Positions 43,516-53,285 of a stretch of 64,000 nt of DNA are shown in pieces. The position numbers and the translations under genes are program-made. The stretch's first letter is position 1, and every line of letters starts with the position of its first letter. The notes under the pieces are model-generated. The model ran no database searches and was not told where the DNA came from. It worked only from the letters and a program-made list of their open reading frames with translations. Origin of the DNA: Shimia sp. (GTDB lineage Bacteria > Pseudomonadota > Alphaproteobacteria > Rhodobacterales > Rhodobacteraceae); the NCBI RefSeq assembly GCF_022448905.1, contig NZ_JAKVCW010000018.1, forward strand, positions 1 to 64,000. The letters run 5' to 3'.

Positions 43516-44791
43516 TGTCGCCAATTTGCCCCGCCGGATCAGCCACATAGACCGCGTGCAGGTAATCAGACTTGCCCACCATCTGCCCGTCCAAACGTCC
43601 GGGCTTCTCATACAGCACATTGACTTCCTTGCCGACCATGCTGTCCTGAATTTCTCTCTGCTGCTGCCCCAACAGGGCTTGCAAACGCTGCAACCGGTCG
43701 TCCGCCTCCGCCGCATCCACCAATGGCCGCTCCGCTGCCGGTGTGCCCGGGCGGGTGGAATATTTGAAGCTATAGGCCTGTCCGTATGTGACCTCGCGGA
43801 TCAGGTCCATCGTGTCTTGAAAATCCTCTTCGGTCTCTTCTGGGAAGCCCACAATGAAGTCACCGGACAACATCAAATCCGGCCGCGCCGCGCGAATGCG
43901 CTCGATCAGCTTGATGTAGCTGTCACGCGTGTGGCTGCGGTTCATGCGCTTGAGGATTTTGTTGGAACCAGACTGCACCGGCAGATGCAGATAGGGCATC
44001 AGCTTGGAACAGGTGCCATGTGCCTCGATCAGGTCGTCCATCATGTCATTGGGGTGGCTGGTTGTGAAACGGATACGCTCCAGCCCGTCGATTTTGTCGA
44101 GTTCCCAGATCAAACCCGCCAGGGTCATGTCGCCGCCGCCATGCGCGCCATGATACGCATTCACGTTCTGGCCCAGCAGAGTGATTTCACGCACGCCGCG
44201 TTCCACCAAATCCCGCGCTTCTGTCAGCACGCGATCCACCGGACGCGACACCTCTGCTCCGCGCGTATACGGCACCACGCAGAAGGCACAGAACTTATCG
44301 CAGCCTTCCTGCACGGTCAAAAACGCTGCCGGTGGGCGCTTTGCCTTGGAACGCCCCTTGAGCTTCTCAAACTTGTCTTCTTCCGGGAAATCCGTGTCCA
44401 GCGCCTTCACGCCTTCCTGCGTTTTGGCCTCCATCTCCGGCAAGCGGTGATAGGCCTGCGGCCCCACCACCAGATCGACCATCGGCTGACGCCGCATGAT
44501 CTCTTCGCCCTCAGCCTGCGCCACGCACCCGGCCACGCCAATCTTCAGGTCCGGCTTGTCCGCCTTCAACCCCTTGAACCGCCCCAACTCGGAATAGACC
44601 TTCTCAGCGGCCTTCTCGCGAATGTGGCAGGTGTTGAGCAGGATCATATCCGCATCATCCGGCGAGTTTGTGGTCTCGTAGCCTGCTCCACCCATGGCCT
44701 CTGCCATGCGTTCACTGTCATAGACATTCATCTGGCACCCGTAGGTCTTGATGAAGAGCTTCTTTTTCTCAGCGGTGGTGTTCTCGGCCAT
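43457..44791 (-). CDS. miaB: tRNA-2-methylthio-N6-dimethylallyladenosine synthase
   Basis: MiaB adds the 2-methylthio group to i6A37 of tRNA. The 444-residue protein has the UPF0004 domain ([17 protein letters not shown]), the radical-SAM triad Cys-x3-Cys-x2-Cys in [15 protein letters not shown], and a C-terminal TRAM domain. It stands upstream of the phoH-ybeY-corC-lnt genes in the usual order, with two extra genes between. Confidence 0.96.
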   Translation of the reverse strand: MAENTTAEKKKLFIKTYGCQMNVYDSERMAEAMGGAGYETTNSPDDADMILLNTCHIREKAAEKVYSELGRFKGLKADKPDLKIGVAGCVAQAEGEEIMRRQPMVDLVVGPQAYHRLPEMEAKTQEGVKALDTDFPEEDKFEKLKGRSKAKRPPAAFLTVQEGCDKFCAFCVVPYTRGAEVSRPVDRVLTEARDLVERGVREITLLGQNVNAYHGAHGGGDMTLAGLIWELDKIDGLERIRFTTSHPNDMMDDLIEAHGTCSKLMPYLHLPVQSGSNKILKRMNRSHTRDSYIKLIERIRAARPDLMLSGDFIVGFPEETEEDFQDTMDLIREVTYGQAYSFKYSTRPGTPAAERPLVDAAEADDRLQRLQALLGQQQREIQDSMVGKEVNVLYEKPGRLDGQMVGKSDYLHAVYVADPAGQIGDIKRVRIVESSANSLGGVLI

Positions 44792-44912
44792 GGGATGTAT
44801 CCTGTAGCGGTTTCAAGGCGCCTCCCTACAGAAATCCGGGGGCGCTTGCAATGCGATCACTTTTAGCGGATTTTGAGCGCAACAAGGACAAAAATACAAA
44901 CATGAGGCGCGC

Positions 44913-45782
44913 ATGACATATGACTCGGTGGAGCAGTTTCTGCGCGATGGCACGGCAGAACTGGTCAAAGGCCCGGTTGCCCTGATCTTTGTCGAAGACA
45001 ACATCGAGATCGAAAGCACGCTCTACCATCACCTCGACCTTGGCTTCAAAAAGGTCATTGTGTTTATGCCCGCCGCTTTCCCGCTGTCGGACGAATTGGC
45101 AGAGCTGTGTCCGCGCATCACCATGGATGCGCCGCGCGGCCAACCGATGATCGACGCGGTCAACAAAATCATCGAAGCCGCGCCAACCCTTTGGCTCTAT
45201 TATTGTTTCAACGCCGAATACCTGTTCTTCCCGTTTTGTGAGACCCGTGGCATCGGCGAGATGCTGGCCTTTCACACCGAAGAACAGCGCGACGCGATGC
45301 TCACCTATGTGATCGACCTCTATGCGCCAGACCTGAGCGTCACGCCCAATGCCGTGTCGCTGGAAAACGCGCAACTCGACCGCTCCGGCTACTATGCTTT
45401 GGCGCGGCGAGACGCCGACAACCACGACCACCCCAAGGAGCGCCAGCTGGACTTTTTTGGGGGCTTACGCTGGCGGTTTGAGGAGCACATCCCGGCCAAC
45501 AAACGTAAGATCGACCGGATCTCGATTTTCCGCGCCAAACCGGGCCTTCAATTGCGCGATGATTTCACCTTCACGGACGAAGAATACAACACCTTCGCCT
45601 GCCCGTGGCACAACAACCTAACCGCAGCTGTTTGTTCCTTCCGCACCGCCAAAGCACTCAAGGCCAACCCCGGCTCAACTTTCGACATTCACCAGTTCGC
45701 CTGGCACAACTCGGTACGGTTTGACTGGCACTCGCGCCAGCTTCTGGATCTCGGCCTGATGGAACCCGGCCAGTGGTTCTAA
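44913..45782 (+). CDS. Glycosyltransferase-like protein of unknown function
   Basis: This 289-residue protein starts MTYDSVEQFLRDGTAELVKGPV and has the flavour of a GT-A/family 2-like glycosyltransferase (VALIFVEDNIEIESTLYHH, LDLGFKKVIVF), but no clear DxD motif was found. Its C-terminal half carries a conserved-looking block (EYNTFACPWHNNLTAA, FAWHNSVRFDWHS). GAGG lies 5 nt before the ATG. Its last codons overlap the start of the phospholipase D lipoprotein gene by 10 nt, so the two are translated together. Confidence 0.55.
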   Translation: MTYDSVEQFLRDGTAELVKGPVALIFVEDNIEIESTLYHHLDLGFKKVIVFMPAAFPLSDELAELCPRITMDAPRGQPMIDAVNKIIEAAPTLWLYYCFNAEYLFFPFCETRGIGEMLAFHTEEQRDAMLTYVIDLYAPDLSVTPNAVSLENAQLDRSGYYALARRDADNHDHPKERQLDFFGGLRWRFEEHIPANKRKIDRISIFRAKPGLQLRDDFTFTDEEYNTFACPWHNNLTAAVCSFRTAKALKANPGSTFDIHQFAWHNSVRFDWHSRQLLDLGLMEPGQWF

Positions 45783-47311
45783 GCAAACCGACCAGACGCC
45801 TCGCAGCGCTTCTGGCGGTCGCAACCGCTCTCACCGCCTGCGCCAAAGTCCCGTTTGACGCCCCGCGCACGCCGTCTTATGCGCTCCCAGCCGACGCCTC
45901 GTCCGACGCGGTCAGCCGCGCAGTCTCCGCCCAAACCGGCGCGCAATCCGCCTATTTCGAACTCGCCAACGGCACCGACGCTCTTGGCGCCCGCCTGCGC
46001 ATGATCGAAAGTGCGCAGCACAGCATCGACATCGCCACTTTCCTGATCAAACCGGACACCGCCAGCGGCATCCTAACCCACCGGCTGTTTGACGCCGCCA
46101 ACCGCGGCGTGCGCGTGCGGCTTCTGGTGGATGACGTCTTCACCACAGCCGATGACACCGACCTCGCTGTCCTCGACACCCATCCCAACATTGAAATCCG
46201 CATTTTTAACCCCAGCTCGCGCAACGCGCCAAAGGCGATGGGGTTTCTCTGGGATTTCAAACGCGTCAACCGGCGCATGCACATCAAGACCTTTGTGGTC
46301 GACAACGACATGGCGATCATTGGCGGCCGCAACTTTGCGGATGAGTACTATGAACTCAAACCCACCGAAGTCTTTGCCGACTACGACCTTGCGGTCTTTG
46401 GCCCCGAGGCGGCCGAGATCAACCCGATTTTTGACACCTACTGGAACGACACCTACGCCATCCCAGTTGCCAATCTGCGCGCCAAATCCGCGCCAAAACC
46501 GCCCCAAATTGCGCTCTCCGACTGGGCCTATGATCCCGACAGCCCCGAAGTCGCCGCCTACACCAAAGCGATCAATGCGCGCTATTTGCAAGACATTGCC
46601 AACCGCAAGGTGGCTCCATACCGAGGCACCTCGCGTATCATTGCCGACACCCCGCAAAAACTGCGCAATCCTGATGGCAAAGGCCCGCACATCTTGGGCG
46701 AAGCCTTTTTTGCCGCCATTGGTGAGGCCAAATCCCACGTCACCCTAATTAGCCCGTATTTTGTGCCCGAAGACTACGGCGCGCGCTTCTACGCCAATCT
46801 GGCCCGATCTGGCGTCAAGCTGCGGATCGTGACCAACTCGCTGGCCTCCACCAACCACGCCTATGTTCACGGCGGCTACGCCCGTCACCGCGCCGATCTT
46901 TTAGCCGCAGGTGTGGAGCTTTACGAGCTGCGCCATGACGCCATCGAAGCGCTCAACCTAGCCGACATAGAAAACCCGCCACACATCACGCTGCACACCA
47001 AACTCGCGGTGATCGACGACACCTCCGTGCTGGTCGGCTCCCTCAATCTCGACCCGCGTTCAATCAAAACGAACGCGGAAATCGGCCTCTTGGTGGAAAG
47101 CCCGGCTTATGCCCGCAGCATCCTGACCAACCTCGACAAAAACCTCGCGGACTTCGCCTACAAGTTCACTGTCGAGGACGCCGGTTTGCAGTGGACACAC
47201 CAGCCCAAATCAGTCGCCCCCACCGTGGTCACCAAAGACCCGGACGCAGGTCTCTGGCGGCGCTTCATGTCGGTGTTACCCCAGTGGTTTGGTCTCGAAG
47301 GCCTAACTTAG
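45773..47311 (+). CDS. Phospholipase D/cardiolipin synthase-like lipoprotein
   Basis: This 512-residue protein has two HKD motifs: HIKTFVVDNDMAIIGGRNF and HTKLAVIDDTSVLVGSLNL (HxKx4Dx6GG/GSxN), which form one PLD active site. The N-terminus is a lipoprotein signal with LTAC, lipidated Cys23, so the enzyme is probably anchored on a membrane facing the periplasm, unlike integral cardiolipin synthases. The GTG start overlaps the preceding gene by 10 nt. The substrate (phospholipid exchange or cleavage) is inferred from the family. Confidence 0.85.
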   Translation: MVLSKPTRRLAALLAVATALTACAKVPFDAPRTPSYALPADASSDAVSRAVSAQTGAQSAYFELANGTDALGARLRMIESAQHSIDIATFLIKPDTASGILTHRLFDAANRGVRVRLLVDDVFTTADDTDLAVLDTHPNIEIRIFNPSSRNAPKAMGFLWDFKRVNRRMHIKTFVVDNDMAIIGGRNFADEYYELKPTEVFADYDLAVFGPEAAEINPIFDTYWNDTYAIPVANLRAKSAPKPPQIALSDWAYDPDSPEVAAYTKAINARYLQDIANRKVAPYRGTSRIIADTPQKLRNPDGKGPHILGEAFFAAIGEAKSHVTLISPYFVPEDYGARFYANLARSGVKLRIVTNSLASTNHAYVHGGYARHRADLLAAGVELYELRHDAIEALNLADIENPPHITLHTKLAVIDDTSVLVGSLNLDPRSIKTNAEIGLLVESPAYARSILTNLDKNLADFAYKFTVEDAGLQWTHQPKSVAPTVVTKDPDAGLWRRFMSVLPQWFGLEGLT

Positions 47312-47407
47312 AGCGTTTCGATAAATGATTAAGACAGCAGCATCGCAAATGTCCTGAGAGCGCGAAGCGCGGCAAGGTATTTGCGGTCCCACTTTTCTCG
47401 AAACGCT
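47312..47407. repeat. 96-bp nested palindromic element
   Basis: Three tiers of inverted repeat are nested: outer AGCGTTTCGATAAA (47312-47325) with TTTCTCGAAACGCT (47394-47407), one mismatch; middle CGCAAAT (47344-47350) with ATTTGCG (47379-47385); and the tip GCGC-GAA-GCGC (47360-47370). It fills the gap between two convergent stop codons almost exactly. It may be a MITE-like repeat or a bidirectional terminator. Confidence 0.75.
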
Positions 47408-47412
47408 GCGCG

Positions 47413-48393
47413 TCAGCACTTTACCAACACGGCCCCTGTGCGCCCGCCGGCCTCCACCATCTCATGGGCCGCCGCAGCCTCTTCCAGAGCAAACACATTG
47501 GGCGCATCCAGCTTCAAAGCCCCATCCGCAAAAGCCCCATGCAACCGCGCAATCGCCGCCATACGCTCCTTCAACGGTAGAATGTAGATCAACGAGATAT
47601 CCAGCTTTAAGGCCTTAAACAGCATCGGCCCAAACGGCATTTCCGGTGCCATGTCCTTGGCAGAGCCATAGGCCGCAATGGTGCCCAGCGGTTTCATCAC
47701 CTCGGTCAGCAACGGCAAGTTTGGCCCCAGCTCGACCTCAACGGCGCGATCCACACCGTCACACACGTCCAATATGTCCGCCACCAATGTCGGGCTGGCA
47801 TAATCAAACACATGTGTCGCGCCCGCTGCTTTCACGCGTGCCACATCCCGCGCCCCGCAGGTCGCAATCACAGTCGCCCCGCCCCAAGCCGCCAGTTGCA
47901 CCGCCAAAAACCCAACCGAGCCGCCACCACCGGACACCAGCACCGTTTGACCCGCCACATCGCCGCCGCCAAACACCGTTTGCGCCGCTGTCAGCCCCGG
48001 AATGCCCATCACCGCGCCATCCTCGAGCGTTACACCAACCTGCAAGGCCACCGCCTGCTCCGCTGGCACGGCGATATACTCCGCGCAGGTGCCAAACGGC
48101 CGCTGCCATTGCCCATTCCAGAGCCAAACACGCTCGCCGACACGCGCAGCATCCACACCGTCGCCCACCGCCTCAATCACGCCAGCCCCATCGCTGTGCG
48201 GCACAATCACCTCAAACGATGGCTTGGTCACGCCTGGCCGAGATCCACTGCGCGCCTTGCAATCTGACGGATTCACGCCGGAATAGGCCACGCGCACCAA
48301 CACCTCGACCGCCCCCGCTTTCGGCGTTGCCAATTCCTCAACCTTCAACACATCCCGCGCGGGTCCAAAGCCCCGCCACGTCACTGCTTTCAT
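47413..48393 (-). CDS. Zinc-free MDR quinone oxidoreductase-like protein
   Basis: This 326-residue medium-chain dehydrogenase/reductase resembles NADPH:quinone reductases (QOR/zeta-crystallin type). SGVNPSDCKARSG near residue 40 is typical, and VLVSGGGGSVGFLAVQLAAW is the nucleotide-binding motif. Zn-ligand Cys clusters of alcohol dehydrogenases are absent. GGGAGG 8 nt upstream fixes the ATG at 48393. Confidence 0.85.
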   Translation of the reverse strand: MKAVTWRGFGPARDVLKVEELATPKAGAVEVLVRVAYSGVNPSDCKARSGSRPGVTKPSFEVIVPHSDGAGVIEAVGDGVDAARVGERVWLWNGQWQRPFGTCAEYIAVPAEQAVALQVGVTLEDGAVMGIPGLTAAQTVFGGGDVAGQTVLVSGGGGSVGFLAVQLAAWGGATVIATCGARDVARVKAAGATHVFDYASPTLVADILDVCDGVDRAVEVELGPNLPLLTEVMKPLGTIAAYGSAKDMAPEMPFGPMLFKALKLDISLIYILPLKERMAAIARLHGAFADGALKLDAPNVFALEEAAAAHEMVEAGGRTGAVLVKC

Positions 48394-48479
48394 GACACAT
48401 CCTCCCTGCTTGGCGCCCATGCTGTCACAGGCCCAAATCAAGGACAATTGCTCTCAGAAAGTTTGACCCAGCGTCGCGC

Positions 48480-48896
48480 TCAGGTCCGGCGCAGGCGGAT
48501 CACCACGTCGATCTTGGAAATCTCCGCACCCTCAGGCGCACCAGGCAGCCGGGCAATCTCCAGCTCTTCGGCTGGCGCATCTGTCAGCACCCGATCGTCT
48601 TCCCAGAAGAAATGCGGATGGTCGCCGGTGTTGGTGTCAAAATAGCTTTTCGCACCATCCACCGTGATTTCCTGCATCAGCCCCGCGTCACAAAACGCCC
48701 GCAGCGTGTTGTAGACCGTGGCCAAAGACACGCTGTCACCATGCTCGCGCACGGAGGCAAACAGGCTTTCCGCCGTTACATGCCGGTCGTTTCCGTCGCC
48801 TACCAGCAAAGCGGCCAGCGCCACACGTTGTCGTGTTGGGCGCAGTCCAGCCGATGCGAGCCATTGGGTGCCGTTGCGAAGTGCCTCAGTGGTCAT
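48480..48896 (-). CDS. irr: Iron response regulator Irr (Fur superfamily)
   Basis: Irr is a heme-responsive alphaproteobacterial Fur relative that controls iron and heme genes. The 138-residue protein has the Fur winged helix (LRPTRQRVALAALL, SVSLATVYNTLRAFCDAGL) and the Irr-type sequence DHPHFFWEDDRVLTDAPA. The start at 48896 follows AGGAA by 7 nt. It is divergent from fabA, a common arrangement in this group. Confidence 0.88.
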   Translation of the reverse strand: MTTEALRNGTQWLASAGLRPTRQRVALAALLVGDGNDRHVTAESLFASVREHGDSVSLATVYNTLRAFCDAGLMQEITVDGAKSYFDTNTGDHPHFFWEDDRVLTDAPAEELEIARLPGAPEGAEISKIDVVIRLRRT

Positions 48897-49077
48897 CTGT
48901 CTATTCCTGTGCGTCAGTTGCATATTTAGCGCAAAACCGCGCCGGAGTTCAAATGAAAATGAGTCGCAAACAATTCTCTACCCCGTCGCCCATCTGCTGA
49001 CACTTGCCTTGCAGGGACGGGCTGGCAGGTGATAAAGCAGGCAAAACCAACCCCAGAATGACAAGGGACCACCCAGA

Positions 49078-49584
49078 ATGGCCGACTATCCCACGAGCTT
49101 TGACAAAGACGACCTGCTGAAATGCGCCCGTGGCGAATTGTTTGGTCCCGGCAACGCGCAACTGCCCGCCCCGCCCATGCTGATGATGGACCGCATCACC
49201 GACATCTCCGCCGACCGCGGTGAGTTTGGCAAAGGCCACGTGGTTGCTGAGTTCGATATCACCCCGGACCTGTGGTTCTTTGAATGCCACTTCCCCGGCA
49301 ACCCAATCATGCCAGGCTGCTTGGGTCTCGACGGCCTGTGGCAGCTGACCGGCTTCAACCTCGGCTGGCGCGGCATGCCCGGCAAAGGCATGGCGATGGG
49401 CGTGGGCGAAGTGAAGCTCAAAGGCATGGTCAAACCGGACCGCAAGATGCTCACCTACCACGTAGACTTCACCCGCATCATCGACCGCAAGCTGAAGCTG
49501 GGCGTGGCCAACGGCAAAGTCTTTGCTGACGGCGAAGAGATCTATGAGGTGAAAGACATGAAAGTTGGTCTGGCAGCAGAATAA
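49078..49584 (+). CDS. fabA: 3-hydroxydecanoyl-ACP dehydratase/isomerase
   Basis: FabA dehydrates and isomerises C10 acyl-ACP, starting unsaturated fatty-acid synthesis. The 168-residue protein has the active-site His71 in [11 protein letters not shown] and Asp85 in [14 protein letters not shown] precedes the ATG. fabB, its partner, lies 1.1 kb downstream with a GFA gene and a small leftward gene between. Confidence 0.95.
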   Translation: MADYPTSFDKDDLLKCARGELFGPGNAQLPAPPMLMMDRITDISADRGEFGKGHVVAEFDITPDLWFFECHFPGNPIMPGCLGLDGLWQLTGFNLGWRGMPGKGMAMGVGEVKLKGMVKPDRKMLTYHVDFTRIIDRKLKLGVANGKVFADGEEIYEVKDMKVGLAAE

Positions 49585-49610
49585 GACCACATCAACAGTC
49601 TGAATAAAAA

Positions 49611-49640
49611 GAAAGAGGCCCCCGGGCCTCTTTCTTTGTT
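49611..49640 (+). terminator. Rho-independent terminator after fabA
   Basis: GAAAGAGGCC (49611-49620) and GGCCTCTTTC (49625-49634) pair perfectly with loop CCCG, followed by TTTGTT. It starts 26 nt after the fabA stop, so fabB needs its own promoter. Confidence 0.85.
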
Positions 49641-49767
49641 GCTGCGCCGGCGCACACTGGACTCCCGCAAAACACGTTTTGGTGACGTCGCGCCCCAACA
49701 CTTGATCCACATTCCGCTACACCCGTAGTCTCGCCGCACAAAACCGCGAACAGACAAGGGACAGCCC

Positions 49768-50175
49768 ATGACACATCTCACAGGTCAATGCCTCTGCGGC
49801 GAAATCTCATTTGAAGCGGACGGCGACGTGCCAGTCATGGCCAACTGCCACTGCACCGCTTGCCGCCATTCCACCGGCAGCGCTTATGCCACGCTGATGT
49901 TCATGAAACAGGACGACATCAAAATCACCGGCACGCCCAAAACCTTCTCTCACGGCTCAGATGCGGGCACCACGATGACCAAGCACTTCTGCAGCACCTG
50001 CGGCACACCCTTGTTCACGCAAAACTCCGCCCGCGAAGGCATGCTGGGCATCCGCGCTGGCAACATCAACGAACACACTGAATTTGCCCCAAAGGCCAAT
50101 GTCTACGTATCCAGCAAACTTGGAGCGACCATCTTAGAGGACAACATTCCGGCGTTTGACAAAATGCCAGGGTAA
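49768..50175 (+). CDS. GFA/CENP-V domain protein
   Basis: This 135-residue protein belongs to the glutathione-dependent formaldehyde-activating (GFA) family. The zinc ligands are in TGQCLCGEISFE, NCHCTACRH and HFCSTCGTPLF. Family members bind zinc and often glutathione, but few have proven activity. AAGGGA stands before the ATG. It lies between fabA and fabB with no evident link to lipid synthesis. Confidence 0.87.
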   Translation: MTHLTGQCLCGEISFEADGDVPVMANCHCTACRHSTGSAYATLMFMKQDDIKITGTPKTFSHGSDAGTTMTKHFCSTCGTPLFTQNSAREGMLGIRAGNINEHTEFAPKANVYVSSKLGATILEDNIPAFDKMPG

Positions 50176-50266
50176 TCGCTTCCCCTTTTGGCTTCAATTT
50201 TCGCTTTTGCAGCAGGCCGTTTGCGCAACATGAGAATGGCTGTCCGTCCCCGGACAGGCCGCTGCC

Positions 50267-50428
50267 CTACTCGGACGCTTTGGATGCGTTTTGCTGTTCC
50301 ATGGCCTCTTTGCGTATCTTGTTGTCCTTGTCGTAGTGCCATTTGATGGCAAAATACGCGCCTATTCCCAAGACGATGATTTTAAAAGGAAAGAAGACGA
50401 GAGGGAAAAAATCAGACCAATGGGTCAT
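50267..50428 (-). CDS. 53-residue single-helix membrane peptide
   Basis: A short leftward frame encodes MTHWSDFFPLVFFPFKIIVL and continues with GIGAYFAIKWHYDK to a polar C-terminus ending NASKASE. Residues 7-29 can form one transmembrane helix, followed by a charged cytoplasmic tail. AGGTGTG stands just before the ATG. A similar short protein is, as I recall, common in Rhodobacteraceae, with unknown function. Confidence 0.6.
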   Translation of the reverse strand: MTHWSDFFPLVFFPFKIIVLGIGAYFAIKWHYDKDNKIRKEAMEQQNASKASE

Positions 50429-50674
50429 CACACCTATCCGCGCTGTTAGATGAGTCTATCAGTGTTCACTTCATCTCATCCTAAAAGTGTCTAACACCCG
50501 CCAAATTGCCGCAGCTAAAACACTTCTTGCAGTACCTCTCCCAAGACGTTCCAATCTCTTCAGTATTCGCAAACGCATACAAGTCCCCCCCGGCCACCTC
50601 TCAATTCCAAGCCACCTTGCGCCGCCCCCCCTTCATCCCCTACATAGTGCTCAACAAACTATGGGAGAGCGCAC

Positions 50675-51904
50675 ATGCGTCGCGTCGTCGTTACCGGACT
50701 GGGTATCGTATCCTCGATTGGCAACAATGCCGAAGAAGTCACCGCCTCGCTAAAAGCGGGCAAATCCGGCATTTCCGCCAGCGCTGAAATGGCGGAGCAC
50801 GGCTTCCGCAGTCAAATCGCCGGCCACATCGACATCGACATCAAAGAGTTGGTCGACAAACGCACCCTGCGCTTCATGGGCCCCGGCGCGGCCTACGCCC
50901 ACATCGCCATGCAGCAGGCCATCGCCGACGCGGGTCTGTCTGAGGATCAGGTTGTCAACGAGCGCACCGGCCTTGTCGCTGGCTCCGGCGGCCCGTCCAC
51001 CTCTGCCATGCTGACCGCGCACCAGACGGTTGCCAAAACCGGCGCGACCAAGCGCATTGGGCCGTTTGCGGTGCCAAAATGCATGAGCTCGACCATCTCC
51101 GCCAACTTGGCCACCGCCTTTAAGATCAAAGGCATCAACTATTCGATCACCTCCGCCTGCTCCACCTCCCTGCACTGCATCGGCAACGCCGCAGAGCAGA
51201 TCATGATGGGCAAGCAGGACGTGATGTTTGCCGGTGGCGGCGAAGAACTCGACTGGACGCTTTCTTGCCTGTTTGACGCCATGGGCGCGATGAGCAGCAA
51301 ATACAACGACACCCCGGAAAAAGCCTCTCGCGCCTTTGACGCGGACCGCGACGGCTTCGTCATCTCCGGCGGCGGTGGCATTGTGGTTCTGGAAGACCTC
51401 GAGCACGCGCTGGCCCGTGGTGCCAAAATCTACGCCGAGGTCACCGGCTTTGCCGCAACATCTGACGGTCACGACATGGTCGCCCCATCCGGTGAAGGCG
51501 GCGAACGCGCCATGCGTTTGGCCACTGCCACGCTGCCAGAAGACCGCAAAGTCAGCTACATCAACGCCCACGGCACTTCCACGCCGGTTGGCGATGTTGG
51601 CGAAGTTGAGGCCGTGCGCCGCGTCTTTGGCGAAGGCACCACACCACCGATCTCTTCCACCAAATCCATGACCGGCCACGCTCAGGGCGCGGCGGGCGCA
51701 TTGGAAGCGATCTTCTGCCTGCTGATGCTGGATGGCGATTTCATCACACCCTCGATCAACGTGGACAACATGGACCCGGCGATCAACCCGGGCGAAGTCG
51801 CGACCGATCTGGTGGAAAACGCCGGTCTGGACACAGTGATGACCAACAGCTTTGGCTTTGGTGGCACCAACGGTTCGATGCTGCTGTCCAAATACCGCGG
51901 CTAA
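50675..51904 (+). CDS. fabB: Beta-ketoacyl-ACP synthase I
   Basis: FabB elongates acyl-ACP and is needed for the unsaturated branch with FabA. The 409-residue thiolase-fold protein has active Cys162 in [10 protein letters not shown] and the two histidines in [11 protein letters not shown] and [15 protein letters not shown] precedes the ATG. It is followed by a hairpin and a leftward nitronate monooxygenase gene, not by fabI. Confidence 0.95.
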   Translation: MRRVVVTGLGIVSSIGNNAEEVTASLKAGKSGISASAEMAEHGFRSQIAGHIDIDIKELVDKRTLRFMGPGAAYAHIAMQQAIADAGLSEDQVVNERTGLVAGSGGPSTSAMLTAHQTVAKTGATKRIGPFAVPKCMSSTISANLATAFKIKGINYSITSACSTSLHCIGNAAEQIMMGKQDVMFAGGGEELDWTLSCLFDAMGAMSSKYNDTPEKASRAFDADRDGFVISGGGGIVVLEDLEHALARGAKIYAEVTGFAATSDGHDMVAPSGEGGERAMRLATATLPEDRKVSYINAHGTSTPVGDVGEVEAVRRVFGEGTTPPISSTKSMTGHAQGAAGALEAIFCLLMLDGDFITPSINVDNMDPAINPGEVATDLVENAGLDTVMTNSFGFGGTNGSMLLSKYRG

Positions 51905-51933
51905 GCACAGTCCCTTTAAGCAAGCTTTCAGAG

Positions 51934-51956
51934 ATGCCCCCTCGCGGGGCATTTCG
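51934..51956. terminator. Hairpin after fabB
   Basis: ATGCCCC (51934-51940) and GGGGCAT (51946-51952) pair with loop CTCGC, followed by TTTC. It lies between the convergent fabB and nitronate monooxygenase genes. Confidence 0.6.
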
Positions 51957-51967
51957 CATTTCTGGGG

Positions 51968-53023
51968 TCAGGCTTGCGCCGCGTTGAGCTCCGCGCCAAT
52001 GGCTTCCAAAATCTCTGCCGCGCCGCCAGACCGCACCCGCGCCACGCCGGTGCCCGCCCATTGCGCGCCAAAGCCCGTCTCCCCTGCCGCCTTCGCCGCC
52101 GCATTCAGTGCCTTGCCCGCATCATAGGTCACTGGGTAGTCCGGCACTTTGGCGTGCAAGCCCTGCCCCAGCTTCACAAAATCATTCCGCAAACAGCGGG
52201 CCGCACGCCCGGAAATAGATGTGGTCAGTACCGGCGGCCCCTGCTCCGGGTCCCGCAACGCCGCGCGATACGCCGCATCCGCCGCCGACTCCGCGCAATC
52301 CAGAAACGCCGTGCCCAGCTGCGCCGCCGCAGCCCCCCGCGCCAAGGCCCGCGCCACATCCGCGCCATCCATCAAACCGCCTGCGGCAATCACCGGCAGC
52401 TCACAGGCCGCCACCAGCCGCTCCACCAAGGCCAACGTCGGCAGCGCTTCAACCTCGACATCAGGATCAAAGGTCCCCCGATGGCCGCCCGCCTCAATGC
52501 CCTGCGCCACAATCGCATCCACACCAGCCAGCTCACAGCCCTGTGCCTCATCCACATTGGTCGCACTGGCAAACACCAGATTGCCCGCGGCCTGCAATTC
52601 CGCAATCCACGCCTTGTCCGGCAGGCCAAAGTGCAGGCTCACCACCCCCGGCGCCTCCTCGATCAACATGTCACACATCGTCCGATCCACCACAAAGCTG
52701 GTGTAAATCTCGTGCAACGCCTCAGGCGGCTTCGCCCCAAACCGCGCAAACGTCGGCGTCAGGGCGGCCAGCCAGTCGGCCTCCACATCCGCATCCCGCA
52801 GCGCAGGCGCGTGGCAAAACACATTGGCATTAAACGGTCGATCGGTCAGCCCCCGCGTTGCGCGCACCATTTCCCGCGCACCGTCCACGCCCGCCGCGCC
52901 AAGGCCCAGCGCCCCCAAACCACCGGCATTGCTCACTGCCGCTGCCATCTGAGGCGTCGACACCCCTGCCATTGGTGCCTGCAACAGCGGCCAACTGAGT
53001 CGCAAAACTGCACTTAAATTCAT
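51968..53023 (-). CDS. Nitronate monooxygenase-family flavoprotein
   Basis: This 351-residue FMN TIM barrel has the class I nitronate monooxygenase motif QGIEAGGHRG and the N-terminal LLQAPMAGVSTPQMAAAVSNAG. Class I enzymes detoxify propionate 3-nitronate. FabK enoyl-ACP reductases share this fold, and the site next to fabB, where fabI often lies, makes that alternative worth naming, but the motif fits NMO better. GGGAGG precedes the ATG. Confidence 0.85.
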   Translation of the reverse strand: MNLSAVLRLSWPLLQAPMAGVSTPQMAAAVSNAGGLGALGLGAAGVDGAREMVRATRGLTDRPFNANVFCHAPALRDADVEADWLAALTPTFARFGAKPPEALHEIYTSFVVDRTMCDMLIEEAPGVVSLHFGLPDKAWIAELQAAGNLVFASATNVDEAQGCELAGVDAIVAQGIEAGGHRGTFDPDVEVEALPTLALVERLVAACELPVIAAGGLMDGADVARALARGAAAAQLGTAFLDCAESAADAAYRAALRDPEQGPPVLTTSISGRAARCLRNDFVKLGQGLHAKVPDYPVTYDAGKALNAAAKAAGETGFGAQWAGTGVARVRSGGAAEILEAIGAELNAAQA

Positions 53024-53285
53024 AAAAAACGGCCTCCCACCGCGCAGGCTAGCGCAGCTTCGACAAAAGAAAAGTGCCGAAAACTACGCACAGGACACAT
53101 TTTTCATCCATGGATCAACGGCTGCCGCGCCAAATACGCAAATTAAATCAAGAGCTAAGGGTCTGTCTCACTGCCGACGCTCAAAAAGTAGGCGCATACC
53201 GCCCAAAATTACCGCTTGGAAACACTGCACAATCCCCCCTATGAACCGCCCAATCACTCCCCCGACTCTCTGTGGACTTCGCACT

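Noticed and set aside
43298-44866. 522-codon rightward open frame antisense to miaB
   Set aside because: miaB on the other strand has all family motifs; this frame is a shadow.
48940-48990. Possible Fur/Irr box (GAAAAT...ATTCTC) in the irr-fabA gap
   Set aside because: The dyad is very imperfect and does not match the ICE or Fur-box consensus well enough.
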